Assembly: GCF_000379485.1 (NCBI RefSeq)
Contig: NZ_KB902278.1
Coordinates: 62,001-126,000, forward strand
Length of the DNA stretch: 64,000 bases
Reading direction: 5' to 3'
DNA from: Wenxinia marina DSM 24838
Lineage (GTDB): Bacteria > Pseudomonadota > Alphaproteobacteria > Rhodobacterales > Rhodobacteraceae
Below, in pieces: positions 28,624-37,133 of the stretch (position 1 is the first letter of the stretch; each line of letters opens with the position of its first letter). Both the position numbers and the translations under genes were made by a program. The notes beneath the pieces were generated by a model. That model worked only from the letters and a program-made list of their open reading frames with translations. It ran no database searches and had not been told where the DNA came from.

Positions 28624-28779
28624 GTCAGGTCTCCTCAAGGCGGCGACCCGGTGCGGGCGCCTCGAGAGAGCGGCCTACCGGAGAAAGATTGTTCGACGGT
28701 TAAGCGGGTTCCGCCCTCCCCGGGCGGCGCCCTTAGGCTTTGCGACGGCCCCGCGGCACGTGCTAAGCCGCCCCCACGC

Positions 28780-28856
28780 GGCCCCGTAGCTCAACTGGAT
28801 AGAGCAAGGACCTTCTAAGTCCGAGGTTGAGGGTTCGAGTCCTTCCGGGGCCGCCA
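28780..28856 (+). tRNA. tRNA-Arg (anticodon TCT)
   Basis: A 77-base cloverleaf: acceptor GGCCCCG/CGGGGCC, D-arm GCTC/GAGC, anticodon stem AGGAC/GTCCG with loop CTTCTAA (anticodon TCT, reading AGA), T-loop TTCGAGT and an encoded CCA. There is no integrase gene or repeat of the tRNA end downstream, so no sign of an island using it as attachment site. Confidence 0.95.
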
Positions 28857-29009
28857 AAGCGCCGAATCGCCATTTGTGCGACAGCCAATCGAAGACTTTG
28901 CAGACAGAATGTCGATCTGCACTCGATCCGCTGCCGGCTCGAAGTGCCGAACCTCCTGGTGAAGACCGGCCGGCCGAAGACAGTTGCGCCTTCGCGCATT
29001 CGGCGGCTA

Positions 29010-29732
29010 ATGATCGAAACCCTCCGAGAAAGAGCCGATCGTATGCTGGTTCACAGATTCGACGTTGCCGGCCGCGAAGGCGAGACCGTGGGCGATGTCG
29101 CCCACCGGCGGATCCGGTCGGACATCGTCCATGCCAGGCTGAAGCCGATGCAGAAGCTCAAGCTCGAGGTTCTGAAGGAGCGGTACGGCGTCAGCGTCTC
29201 GACCCTGCGGGAGATCCTCAGCAAATTGACGGTGGAGGAGCTCGTCGTGGCCGAGGGGCAGCGCGGGTTCCAGGTGGCGCCGGTGACGCAAGGGGGCCTG
29301 CGCGACATCTCGGAGCTGCGGATCCTGCTGGAGACCTTCGCCCTGCGCAAATCGCTGGCGGCCGGGGACCTCGACTGGCAGGGCAACGTCGTGTCGGCGC
29401 ACTACAAGCTGGCGACGGTCGAGAAGAAGCTGATGAACGGCGATCCCGAGCAGGTGGAGCAGTGGGTGCGCCACGACTGGGGCTTTCATTATGCCACCAT
29501 CTCGGCCTGCGACGCGCCGGCGCTGATGCAGGCGCATTCATCGATCTTCGACCGCCATCAGCGCTACCACATGCTGGTGCCGCACTTCCGCGGCAAGCTC
29601 GCGGCCGACGAGCACGAGCGCCTGCGCGACCTGGTGCTCGACCGCAAGGCGGACGAAGCGGTGGACCTGCTGACCTCGCACGTTCGTGCGGGGGTGGAGC
29701 ATGTCCTGAGCGTCGGCACCATCCCCGCCTGA
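29010..29732 (+). CDS. GntR-family (FCD) regulator of the quinate/shikimate operon
   Basis: The 240-aa protein has an N-terminal winged helix-turn-helix (DVAHRRIRSDIVHARLKPMQKLKLEVLKERYGVSVSTLREILSKL) and a C-terminal FCD ligand-binding domain (about 90-230) with metal-site histidines (HDWGFHYATISACD, TSHVRAGVEHVL). FCD regulators of this sort repress catabolic operons and release DNA on binding an organic acid. The ATG at 29010 is used; one at 29043 is in frame and equally possible, and neither has a good ribosome site. It stands 200 bases before dctP and very likely controls the operon to 36 kb, with shikimate, quinate or a product as effector. Confidence 0.85.
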   Translation: MIETLRERADRMLVHRFDVAGREGETVGDVAHRRIRSDIVHARLKPMQKLKLEVLKERYGVSVSTLREILSKLTVEELVVAEGQRGFQVAPVTQGGLRDISELRILLETFALRKSLAAGDLDWQGNVVSAHYKLATVEKKLMNGDPEQVEQWVRHDWGFHYATISACDAPALMQAHSSIFDRHQRYHMLVPHFRGKLAADEHERLRDLVLDRKADEAVDLLTSHVRAGVEHVLSVGTIPA

Positions 29733-29932
29733 TCCCACGACCGGACCGATCCGTCAGCGACCCGCGCAGCCGCGACGGGAGCGCCTGTCGTGCTGCGCGG
29801 CTGTTGGAGGTGTCCCGCGATGACCGGTCAAAAACAGAATACATGACGATTGGCGGATTGACATATGTTCCCGTCGGTGTCGAACTGGCCCCGTGCCGGC
29901 GGGAGACCGGTCCAGTTCCTTGGGAGGACAGC

Positions 29933-30937
29933 ATGACGACTTTCACCCGGAGGGGCGCCGTCGCCGCCCTGGCCGCCACCACCGCGATCGCCCTCGCAGG
30001 CGGCGCCGCCGCGCAGGAGCGGCCGGTGCTGCGGCTTTCCTCGGTCGTGTCCGACACCGACATCCGCGCCGAGGCGTTCCAGAAGATCTCGGACGCGGTC
30101 GCCGAGCAGTTCGACCTGCAGGTCTACAACGGCGCGACGCTGGTGCCGCAGGGCTCCGAACTGACCGCGATCCAGCGCGGCAACCTCGAGATGGCGCTGG
30201 TGCCGCCGCAGGATCTGGCGAACCAGATTCCGGAATGGTCGATCCTCACCGCCGCCTACGTGCTGACGGACGTCGATCACCTGGAGGCGGTGTTCGACAG
30301 CGAGGTCGGCCAGCAGCTGGATGACCTGGCCGCCGAGGCGGGCCTGCACATCCTCGCGCCGGTCTATTTCGGCACGCGGCAGGTGAACCTCGTCGGCGAC
30401 GCCGAGGTGATGACGCCCGAAGACCTGAACGGCGTGACGCTGCGGATGCCCGGCGGCGACGCCTGGCAGTTCCTCGGCGAGGCGATCGGCGCCAGCCCGA
30501 CGCCGCTGGCCTATTCCGAGGTCTACACCGCGCTTCAGACCGGCGCGATCGACGGCCAGGACAACCCGCTGCCCAACGACTACAACATGAAGTTCTACGA
30601 GGTGACGGACCAGATCGTGATGACCGGCCACCTCGTCGGCTTCGACGTGCTGGCGATCGGCAACGAGGTCTGGGACGGCATGACGCCCGAGCAGCAGGAG
30701 ATGCTGCAGGCGGCGGTCGACGAGGCCGTCGCCGAGAGCACCGAGCGCCACCTCGCCCGCGAGGAGGAGCTGGTGCAGTTCTTCAAGGACGAGGGCCTCA
30801 ACGTCTACGAGCCCGACCGCGCCGCGTTCCAGGAATATGCGCAGCAGCGCTATCTCGAGAGCGAGTTCGCGGCGAGCTGGCCCGAGGGCATGCTCGACGC
30901 GATCAACGCGCTCGGCTCCGCGGACGCCGCGAACTGA
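29933..30937 (+). CDS. dctP: TRAP transporter substrate-binding protein
   Basis: The 334-aa periplasmic binding protein has a twin-arginine-like signal peptide (FTRRGAVAALAA, cleaved near AAAQE) and the DctP fold. The conserved region VNLVGDAEVMTPEDLNGVTLRMPG with the substrate-anchoring arginine and the segment YSEVYTALQTGAIDGQDNPLPN are clear. It captures a carboxylate for the DctQM membrane complex. Neighbouring genes act on shikimate-pathway acids, so quinate, shikimate or dehydroshikimate is the probable ligand. GGGAGGA precedes the ATG. The 200-base upstream region holds a TGACCGGTCA palindrome (29821-29830) and TTGACA (29858-29863), candidate operator and promoter parts. Confidence 0.93.
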   Translation: MTTFTRRGAVAALAATTAIALAGGAAAQERPVLRLSSVVSDTDIRAEAFQKISDAVAEQFDLQVYNGATLVPQGSELTAIQRGNLEMALVPPQDLANQIPEWSILTAAYVLTDVDHLEAVFDSEVGQQLDDLAAEAGLHILAPVYFGTRQVNLVGDAEVMTPEDLNGVTLRMPGGDAWQFLGEAIGASPTPLAYSEVYTALQTGAIDGQDNPLPNDYNMKFYEVTDQIVMTGHLVGFDVLAIGNEVWDGMTPEQQEMLQAAVDEAVAESTERHLAREEELVQFFKDEGLNVYEPDRAAFQEYAQQRYLESEFAASWPEGMLDAINALGSADAAN

Positions 30938-30944
30938 TGCGGCC

Positions 30945-30970
30945 CGGAGGGCGGGACGTCCCGCCCTCCG
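30945..30970 (+). promoter_or_regulatory. perfect 26-bp palindrome between dctP and dctQ
   Basis: CGGAGGGCGGGAC (30945-30957) is followed directly by its exact complement (30958-30970). In RNA it forms a very stable hairpin just after the dctP stop, with no T-run. Such hairpins commonly protect the upstream part of the message and keep the binding protein more abundant than the membrane subunits. The role here is inferred. Confidence 0.75.
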
Positions 30971-30992
30971 CTCCCTCGCCCCTGGTGATCCC

Positions 30993-31526
30993 ATGCCAAC
31001 GCGCCCGTCCCGCTGGTCCCTCGCCGCGCGGCACGCCGTCGACGCCGTGCCGGCCCTCCTGCTGGCCGCGATGTTCGTGGCGTTCATCGTGCAGGTCTTC
31101 ATGCGCTACGTCCTCGACCGCCCGGTCGGCTGGACGGTGGAGGTCTGCGTCATCGCCTGGCTTTGGGTCATCCTCTGGGGGCAGTCCGTGTCGGCCCGCG
31201 AAGAGGACGAGATCCGGTTCGACATCGTCTACGGCACCGTCTCGCCGCGGGTGCGGCGGGCGTTCCGGCTGGTCTTCTCGGTCTTCCTCGTCGCGATCTA
31301 CGCGATCTCGCTGCCGGCGGCGTGGGACTACGTCGCCTTCATGAAGATCGAGGAGACGTCGTACCTCGACATCCCCTATTCCTGGGTCTTCTCGGTCTTC
31401 ATCCTGTTCACCGTCGCCTCCATCGTCCGCTACGCGCTCATCTTCTGGGGCGCGCTCCGCGGCCGGGAGGAGCCGGCGGCCACGCCCGATCCGCAGGCCG
31501 TGACGCGCAAGGACTTCTCCGAATGA
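30993..31526 (+). CDS. dctQ: TRAP transporter small membrane subunit
   Basis: The 177-aa DctQ-type protein has four transmembrane helices (about 20-42, 52-70, 92-115, 130-155). The family signature is seen as VQVFMRYVLDRPVGWTVEVCVIAWLWVILWG. It pairs with the large subunit in sodium-driven uptake of the acid bound by DctP. The stop overlaps the dctM start as ATGA. It is separated from dctP by the palindrome and 22 more bases. Confidence 0.94.
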   Translation: MPTRPSRWSLAARHAVDAVPALLLAAMFVAFIVQVFMRYVLDRPVGWTVEVCVIAWLWVILWGQSVSAREEDEIRFDIVYGTVSPRVRRAFRLVFSVFLVAIYAISLPAAWDYVAFMKIEETSYLDIPYSWVFSVFILFTVASIVRYALIFWGALRGREEPAATPDPQAVTRKDFSE

Positions 31527-32818
31527 GCTGGGAGTTCTCCGTCGCGGTCGCGGCCATCGTGGTCATGGCCGTCGTCGGGCTGCCGATCGGGCACGCGATG
31601 CTGGGCGCGTCGCTCCTCTACCTGCTGGTCGAGGGGCAGGACATGGGGATCGCGGCCGAGCAGCTTCTGCGCGGGCTCTACGGCTCGTACGTGCTGCTCG
31701 CGATCCCGCTCTTCATCTTCGCGGCCGACCTGATGAACGTGGGCTCGCTGTCGGACCGGTTACTGGATTTCTGCCGCGCCCTTGTGGGCCGGTTTCGCGG
31801 CGGGCTCGGCCACGTCAACGTCGTTTCGTCGCTGATCTTCTCGGGCATGTCCGGCTCGGCCATCGCGGACGCGGTGGGGATGGGGCGGATCATCATCAAC
31901 CTGATGACCAAGGACGGGAAGTATCCGGCCGCCTATGCCGGCGCGATCACCGCGGCCTCTGCGATCATCGGGCCGATCATCCCGCCCTCGATCCCGATGG
32001 TCCTCTACGCGCTGGTCTCGGACACCTCGATCGGCTTCCTGTTCCTCGGCGGCGTCGGACCGGGGCTGATCCTCGGCGTGCTGCTCATGGTCGTGAACGC
32101 GGCGATGGCGCGGCGCTACGGCTTTCCGGTGGAGGAGCCGACGCCGCTGCGCGACCTGCCGCGGGTGACGCTGCGCGCGGTGCCGGCGCTGCTGATGCCC
32201 GTGATCCTGCTCGTCGGCATCTACGGCGGCGTCACCACGCCGACCGAGGCGGCGGCGCTGGCCGCGCTCTACGCCTTCCTCGTCTCGACCGTCTTCTACC
32301 GCTCGGTCAGCCTCCGGCAGGCCTACGAGACGGTCCGGCAGAGCGCGAAGTCCACGGCGAGCGTCGGCATCCTCATCGCCGGCGCGCTGGTCTTCAACTA
32401 CGTCGTCACGGTCGAGCAGGTGCCGAACTCGATCCGCGCCGCGATGGCGGGCTACGACCTCGGCCCGGTCGGCTTCCTGCTGCTGGTCAACGCGATGCTG
32501 CTGGTGCTCGGCTGCCTGCTCGAGGCGAACGCGATCCTCCTCGTCATCGTGCCGATCCTGATCCCGACGGCCGTGTCCCTCGGGATCGACCCGGTGCATT
32601 TCGGAGTCGTCGTCGTCGTGAACACCATGATCGGGCTGGCGACGCCGCCCTACGGCCTCTTGCTGTTCGTGGTCAGCGGGATCACCCGCACGCCGATCGG
32701 CCAGACGATCCGCCACCTTCTGCCCTTTCTCGCGATCATGATCGTGGGCCTGGGCCTCATCACCTTCGTGCCGGGCACGGTGCTGTGGCTGCCGCGGCTC
32801 TACGGCTACGGCAACTGA
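31523..32818 (+). CDS. dctM: TRAP transporter large membrane subunit
   Basis: DctM (431 aa) is the ion-coupled transport channel with about 12 transmembrane helices. Conserved elements include IPLFIFAADLMNVG, the hallmark FSGMSGSAIADAVGMGRI and the segment IIGPIIPPSIPMVLYALVSDTSIG. Length is standard. It starts inside the dctQ stop (ATGA) and is followed after 13 bases by the dehydroquinase gene, so transporter and enzymes form one operon. Confidence 0.95.
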   Translation: MSWEFSVAVAAIVVMAVVGLPIGHAMLGASLLYLLVEGQDMGIAAEQLLRGLYGSYVLLAIPLFIFAADLMNVGSLSDRLLDFCRALVGRFRGGLGHVNVVSSLIFSGMSGSAIADAVGMGRIIINLMTKDGKYPAAYAGAITAASAIIGPIIPPSIPMVLYALVSDTSIGFLFLGGVGPGLILGVLLMVVNAAMARRYGFPVEEPTPLRDLPRVTLRAVPALLMPVILLVGIYGGVTTPTEAAALAALYAFLVSTVFYRSVSLRQAYETVRQSAKSTASVGILIAGALVFNYVVTVEQVPNSIRAAMAGYDLGPVGFLLLVNAMLLVLGCLLEANAILLVIVPILIPTAVSLGIDPVHFGVVVVVNTMIGLATPPYGLLLFVVSGITRTPIGQTIRHLLPFLAIMIVGLGLITFVPGTVLWLPRLYGYGN

Positions 32819-32831
32819 ACGGGAGACGGAC

Positions 32832-33308
32832 ATGAGCGACAGTGCGACCATGGCAGGCAGGGCGAGGCCCGTCGTCCTGGTCATCAACGGCCCCAACCTC
32901 AACATGCTGGGCACCCGCCAGCCGGAGGTCTACGGCCACGACACCCTCGACGATGTCGAGCGCCTGTGCCGCGAGACGGCCGCGCCGCTGGGGGTCGAGA
33001 TCGACTTCCGCCAGAGCAACTCGGAATCCGAGATCATCGGCTGGATCCAGTCCGCCCGTACCGGGGCGGATGCGATCCTCATCAACCCGGCCGGCTTCAC
33101 CTCCACCTCCATCGCGATCCTCGACGCGCTGCTGACCTTCGAGGGCCCGATCTTCGAATGCCACATCTCGCCCCTGTTCCGGCGCGAGGAGTTCCGCCAC
33201 CTGTCCTACGTCTCGAAGGCCGCGACGGCGAAGATCGAGGGCTTCGGCATCAGCGGCTACGGTTTTGCCGTCGCGCGGATCGCGCAGCTGCTGAAGCAGG
33301 CCGCCTGA
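32832..33308 (+). CDS. aroQ: type II 3-dehydroquinate dehydratase, catabolic variant
   Basis: The 158-aa protein has the AroQ signature INGPNLNMLGTRQPEVYG with the catalytic Y34 and R29, the conserved H111 (ECHIS) and R122. It interconverts 3-dehydroquinate and 3-dehydroshikimate. Two usually conserved spots differ: the His of the AYTHTS loop is Ser91 (GFTSTS), and the Asn of the HLSN motif is Pro114 (HISP). These changes, and the operon setting with a TRAP importer and dehydroshikimate dehydratase, suggest a specialised quinate-degrading enzyme rather than the biosynthetic one. The gene starts 13 bases after dctM and ends 4 before the dehydrogenase. Confidence 0.88.
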   Translation: MSDSATMAGRARPVVLVINGPNLNMLGTRQPEVYGHDTLDDVERLCRETAAPLGVEIDFRQSNSESEIIGWIQSARTGADAILINPAGFTSTSIAILDALLTFEGPIFECHISPLFRREEFRHLSYVSKAATAKIEGFGISGYGFAVARIAQLLKQAA

Positions 33309-33312
33309 GGCG

Positions 33313-34167
33313 ATGGACGGCGTGCCGGTCCTCCGCCTCGGCCTCGTCGGCGACAACATCGCCGCGTCGCAGTCGCCGCGCCTGCACCGGCTGGCCGGCC
33401 GGCAGAACGGGCGGACCGTGATCTACGACCGGCTGATCCCCAAGGAGCTGGGTCAGAGCTGGGACGCGATCCTCGACCACTGCGCGGCGTCGGGCTACCG
33501 CGGCGTGAACATCACCTATCCCTACAAGGAGACGGTCGCGCGGCACGTGACGATCGGGGACCCGCTGGTGGCGCGGATCGGCGCGGTCAACACGGTCCTC
33601 TTCGACGGCGCGGCGCGGCGCGGCTTCAACACCGACTACAGCGGCTTCGTCGCCGCCTATCGCAAGGTGCGCGGTGCGGCGCCGCCGGGCCGGGTGCTGA
33701 TGATCGGGGCGGGCGGCGTGGGGCGGGCGGTCGGCTTCGGGCTGGCGGCGCTGGGGGCCGAGGAAATCCGCGTCGCCGACCGCGACGCGGGCAAGGCCGA
33801 CGCCCTCTGCCGCGACCTCGCAGCGGCGCGGGAGGGGCTGAATACGGTGCCGGTGGAGAGCGCGGAGGCCGGCGCAGTCGGCGCGGACGGCCTCATCAAC
33901 TGCACGCCGGTCGGGATGGTGGGCTATGGCGGAATCCCCCTGCCGGCCGCGCACATGCCCGGTGCCGCCTGGGCGTTCGACGCGGTCTACACGCCGGCCG
34001 AGACCGAGTTCCTGCTCGCCGCGCGCCGGGCGGGCCTCGACGTGATCCCGGGCTACGAGCTGTTCGTCTGGCAGGGCGTCGATGCCTGGCGCCTGTTCAC
34101 CGGCCTGCCGCTGGACGTGGACCGGCTGCGCGCCGACCTCGCGGCCGGCGACGGCGGGGAGGCGTGA
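33313..34167 (+). CDS. shikimate/quinate dehydrogenase-like protein
   Basis: The 284-aa protein has the AroE fold. Substrate-binding serines S19 and S21 (ASQSP), catalytic K72 (NITYPYKE) and D108 (FNTDYSGF) are present, as is the nucleotide motif GAGGVGRAV at 133-141. It would oxidise shikimate to 3-dehydroshikimate or quinate to 3-dehydroquinate, feeding the neighbouring enzymes. The adenine-ribose loop after the second beta strand is VADRDAG, with Asp rather than the Arg of NADPH enzymes, which favours NAD and a catabolic direction. It is followed after one base by the dehydratase gene. Confidence 0.88.
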   Translation: MDGVPVLRLGLVGDNIAASQSPRLHRLAGRQNGRTVIYDRLIPKELGQSWDAILDHCAASGYRGVNITYPYKETVARHVTIGDPLVARIGAVNTVLFDGAARRGFNTDYSGFVAAYRKVRGAAPPGRVLMIGAGGVGRAVGFGLAALGAEEIRVADRDAGKADALCRDLAAAREGLNTVPVESAEAGAVGADGLINCTPVGMVGYGGIPLPAAHMPGAAWAFDAVYTPAETEFLLAARRAGLDVIPGYELFVWQGVDAWRLFTGLPLDVDRLRADLAAGDGGEA

Positions 34168-34168
34168 G

Positions 34169-36052
34169 ATGAGGACCTCCATCGCCACCGTCTCGATCTC
34201 GGGCACCCTGACCGAGAAGCTCGCCGCCATCGCCGCCGCCGGCTTCGACGGGGTCGAGATATTCGAGCAGGACTTCATCGCCCATGACGGCGGCCCCCGC
34301 GAGGTCGGCCGCATGGTCCGCGACCACGGCCTGACGATCGAGCTGTTCCAGCCGTTCCGCGACTTTGAGGGCCTGCCCGATCCCGACCGCTCCCGCGCCC
34401 TGAACCGCGCCCGTCACAAGTTCGACCTGATGGCCGAGCTGGGCTGCGCCCGCATCCTCGTCTGCTCCTCTGTCCACCCCCGCGCGCTCGGCGGGATCGA
34501 CCGGATGGCCGCCGACTTCCACGCGCTGGGCGAGGTGGCGCGGCCCTACGGCATCGAGGTCGGGTTCGAGGCGCTGGCCTGGGGTCGCTACGTGAACGAC
34601 CATCGCGACGCCTGGGAGGTGGTGCGCCGGGCGGACCATCCGAACGTCGGCGTGGTCCTCGACAGCTTCCACACGCTGGCGCGCCGGCTGGACCCCGACA
34701 CGATCCGCCGCATTCCGGGCGACCGGATCACCTTCGTCCAGCTGGCCGACGCGCCGGCGATCGAGATGGATCTCCTCTACTGGTCGCGCCACTTCCGCAA
34801 CATGCCGGGGGAGGGCGACCTCGACGTCGCCGGCTTCATGCGGGCGGTGGCGGCGACGGGCTATGACGGGCCGGTCAGCCTCGAGATCTTCAACGACCAG
34901 TTCCGTGGCGGCAACGCCCGCCGCATCGCCCGGGACGGCCACCGCTCGCTCCTCAACCTGATGGACCGCGTCGCGCGCGACGAACCCGGCCTGCCCGCGC
35001 CGCAGGTGCCGCCGCCGGCCTCGGTGCGCGGTGTCGAGTTCATCGAATTCGCCGCCCGAGGCGACGAGGCGGACGCGCTGGGGCGGCTCCTGCGGACCAT
35101 GGGCTTCGCCGCCGCCGGCCGGCACCGCAGCAAGGACGTCCACCTGTGGCGGCAGGGCGCGATCAACGTCGTCGTCAATCGCGAGACGCGCGGCTTCGCC
35201 GACACGTTCTGGGTCGGCCACGGCACCGGGGTCTGCGACGTCGGCCTGCGCGTCGCCGACGCTGCCGCCACCGTCGCCCGGGCCCGGGCGCTCGATGCCG
35301 AGGTGTTCCAGCAGGAGGTCGGCCCCGGAGAGCTGCAGATCCCCGCCATCCGCAGCGTCGGCGGCTCGGTCATGCACTTCCTCGACGAGTCCTCCGGCCT
35401 CGCGCATGTCTGGGAGACGGAGTTCGGCCGCCCCGCGGGCGAGGCCCCCGCCGGCGCGGGTCTGACCCGGGTGGACCACGTCGCCGAGACGATGGCCTAC
35501 GACGAGATGCTGAGCTGGTCGCTGTTCTACGGCGCGATCTTCGATACCGCGAAGTCGCCGATGGTGGACGTCATCGACCCCGACGGCCTCGTCCGAAGCC
35601 AGGCGATCCGGACGCCCGACCGCGCGTTCCGGCTGACGCTGAACGGGGCCGAGACCCACCGCACCCTCGCCGGCCACTTCCTCGCAGACAGCTTCGGCTC
35701 GTCCGTGCAGCACGTCGCCTTCGCGACCGGCGACATCCTCGCCACCGCGGCGGCGATGGCGGATGCCGGCTTCGCGCCGCTGCCGATGCCGGACAACTAC
35801 TACGCCGACCTCGCCGCCCGCTTCGACCTGGCGCCCGAGCGGCTGGAGCAGTTGCGCCGCCACCACGTCCTCTACGACGAGGACGAGACCGGCGCCTTCC
35901 TGCAATTCTACTCCCGCCCCTTCGCCGAGGGCCTGTTCTTCGAAGTAGTCGAGCGCCGAGGCGCCTACGACGGCTACGGCGCCGCCAACGCCGCCTTCCG
36001 CATCGCCGCCCAGAAGCGGCTGATGCCGCCCAAGGGGATGCCGGGGCGGTAG
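34169..36052 (+). CDS. quiC: 3-dehydroshikimate dehydratase fused to HPPD-like domain (QuiC/QsuB type)
   Basis: The 627-aa fusion has an N-terminal TIM-barrel of the sugar-phosphate isomerase family (1-270) whose metal ligands E134, D165, Q191 and E239 and base H168 coincide in position with those of Pseudomonas QuiC1. This part turns 3-dehydroshikimate into protocatechuate. The C-terminal half (285-620) is a glyoxalase-fold, hydroxyphenylpyruvate-dioxygenase-like domain with an iron triad H437, H515 and E592; its substrate in such fusions is unsettled. The gene ends the operon. Genes for protocatechuate ring cleavage are not in the window. Confidence 0.93.
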   Translation: MRTSIATVSISGTLTEKLAAIAAAGFDGVEIFEQDFIAHDGGPREVGRMVRDHGLTIELFQPFRDFEGLPDPDRSRALNRARHKFDLMAELGCARILVCSSVHPRALGGIDRMAADFHALGEVARPYGIEVGFEALAWGRYVNDHRDAWEVVRRADHPNVGVVLDSFHTLARRLDPDTIRRIPGDRITFVQLADAPAIEMDLLYWSRHFRNMPGEGDLDVAGFMRAVAATGYDGPVSLEIFNDQFRGGNARRIARDGHRSLLNLMDRVARDEPGLPAPQVPPPASVRGVEFIEFAARGDEADALGRLLRTMGFAAAGRHRSKDVHLWRQGAINVVVNRETRGFADTFWVGHGTGVCDVGLRVADAAATVARARALDAEVFQQEVGPGELQIPAIRSVGGSVMHFLDESSGLAHVWETEFGRPAGEAPAGAGLTRVDHVAETMAYDEMLSWSLFYGAIFDTAKSPMVDVIDPDGLVRSQAIRTPDRAFRLTLNGAETHRTLAGHFLADSFGSSVQHVAFATGDILATAAAMADAGFAPLPMPDNYYADLAARFDLAPERLEQLRRHHVLYDEDETGAFLQFYSRPFAEGLFFEVVERRGAYDGYGAANAAFRIAAQKRLMPPKGMPGR

Positions 36053-36088
36053 TCGCCGAACCTGTCCAATGGTCGGTTTGAAACCTGA

Positions 36089-36242
36089 TCCGTCGCGGAT
36101 GACGAGCCGCTGATGCCGGCGTTCACGGTGCGCCAGGCGATGACCGACGTGGGCATCGTTGATTGAAGAGCGCCACGAACGATCCGCGGTTCCAGCAGGT
36201 GAACTCGAAGCCATCGGAGCACCAGCGGATGTTGGAGCGCAT
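36089..36242 (-). mobile_element. decayed fragment of an IS3-family transposase
   Basis: On the minus strand the start MRSNIRWCSDGFEFTCWNR and, after at least one frame change, VIAWRTVNAGISGS match the integrase-core region of IS3-type OrfB transposases (SDGLELTCWN ... IAWR ... AGISG). Only about 50 codons remain, in different frames, without stop-free continuity or terminal repeats. It is a dead remnant. It lies directly upstream of the arsenic operon, which suggests that past transposition shaped this junction. Confidence 0.75.
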
Positions 36243-36279
36243 CGGACAACCCTCAACACGCGCTTGACCACCTTCAAAT

Positions 36280-36307
36280 AAATCCGTAGTTCCAGAACTA
36301 TGGATTT
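36280..36307 (+). promoter_or_regulatory. ArsR operator overlapping the start codon
   Basis: Arms of 13 bases (AAATCCGTAGTTC at 36280-36292 and GAACTATGGATTT at 36295-36307, one mismatch) flank a CA spacer. The ATG of the regulator gene (36300-36302) is inside the right arm. A possible -35 TTGACC sits at 36264-36269, putting transcription start near the ATG, so the message may be leaderless. Binding of the ArsR domain here would block initiation. Confidence 0.8.
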
Positions 36308-37133
36308 AATCGTGGATCGCTTGGCAGCCCTCGCCCACCCGCAGCGTCTTGCGCTGTTCCGCCTGCTCGTGCGGCGTTATCCCGACCAGGTGCCGGCCGG
36401 TGAGCTGGTGCAGGTGCTGCAGGCGCCGCCGAACACGGTCTCTTCCTACCTCTCCACCCTCCGTCATGCCGGCCTGATCACACAGACCCGGGCGGGACGG
36501 TCGCTGCTCTACCGCGTCGACATGGCGCAGGCCGGGGCGCTGATGGCCTATCTCGCCGCCGACTGCTGCCGCGGCCGGCCGGAACTCTGCTCGCCATTCT
36601 CCGCAACCTCGACAGGAGCACCGGACGTGTCGTCCCCGGCCTACAACGTGTTGTTCATCTGCACCGGCAATTCCGCACGCTCGATCTTCGGCGAAGCGAT
36701 CCTGCGCGATCTGGGGGAGGGGCGGTTCAACGCCTACTCCGCCGGCACGCGCCCGTCGTCCGAGCTGAACCCCTTCGCGCTCCATGTGCTGGAGGCGAAC
36801 GGGCACGACACGTCGAACCTGCGCGCGAAGACCATCGAGGAGTTCCGGACCGGGGATGCGCCCCGGTTCGACTTCGTCTTCACCGTCTGCGACACGGCCG
36901 CGAACGAGGAGTGCCCCGCCTGGCCGGGCCAACCGATCACCGCGCACTGGGGGCAGCCCGATCCGGTGAAGGCGACAGGCACCGATCCGGAAAAGGCGCT
37001 GGCCTTCCGCCGGACCTATGCGGCCCTGCGCAAGCGGATCGAGGCCTTCGCCTCCCTGAGCATCGAGGCGCTCGACCGGCTGTCGCTTCAGCACGCGGTC
37101 GACGATCTCGCGGCCAAAAAGGAGCCGGCATGA
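36300..37133 (+). CDS. ArsR repressor fused to arsenate reductase
   Basis: The 277-aa fusion has an N-terminal ArsR/SmtB winged helix (1-85; [27 protein letters not shown]) with an arsenite-binding cluster C89-C90 and C97 ([10 protein letters not shown]). The C-terminal part is a low-molecular-weight phosphatase-type, thioredoxin-class arsenate reductase: nucleophile loop C121-TGNSA-R127, and the resolving cysteines C197 and C205 ([12 protein letters not shown]). It would both sense arsenite and reduce arsenate. A near-perfect operator covers the ATG, indicating autorepression. The stop overlaps the GAPDH start (ATGA). Confidence 0.93.
   Translation: MDLIVDRLAALAHPQRLALFRLLVRRYPDQVPAGELVQVLQAPPNTVSSYLSTLRHAGLITQTRAGRSLLYRVDMAQAGALMAYLAADCCRGRPELCSPFSATSTGAPDVSSPAYNVLFICTGNSARSIFGEAILRDLGEGRFNAYSAGTRPSSELNPFALHVLEANGHDTSNLRAKTIEEFRTGDAPRFDFVFTVCDTAANEECPAWPGQPITAHWGQPDPVKATGTDPEKALAFRRTYAALRKRIEAFASLSIEALDRLSLQHAVDDLAAKKEPA

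Noticed and set aside
28857-29009. Genomic island attached to tRNA-Arg
   Set aside because: There is no integrase, no repeat of the tRNA 3' end downstream, and the following operon has normal composition.
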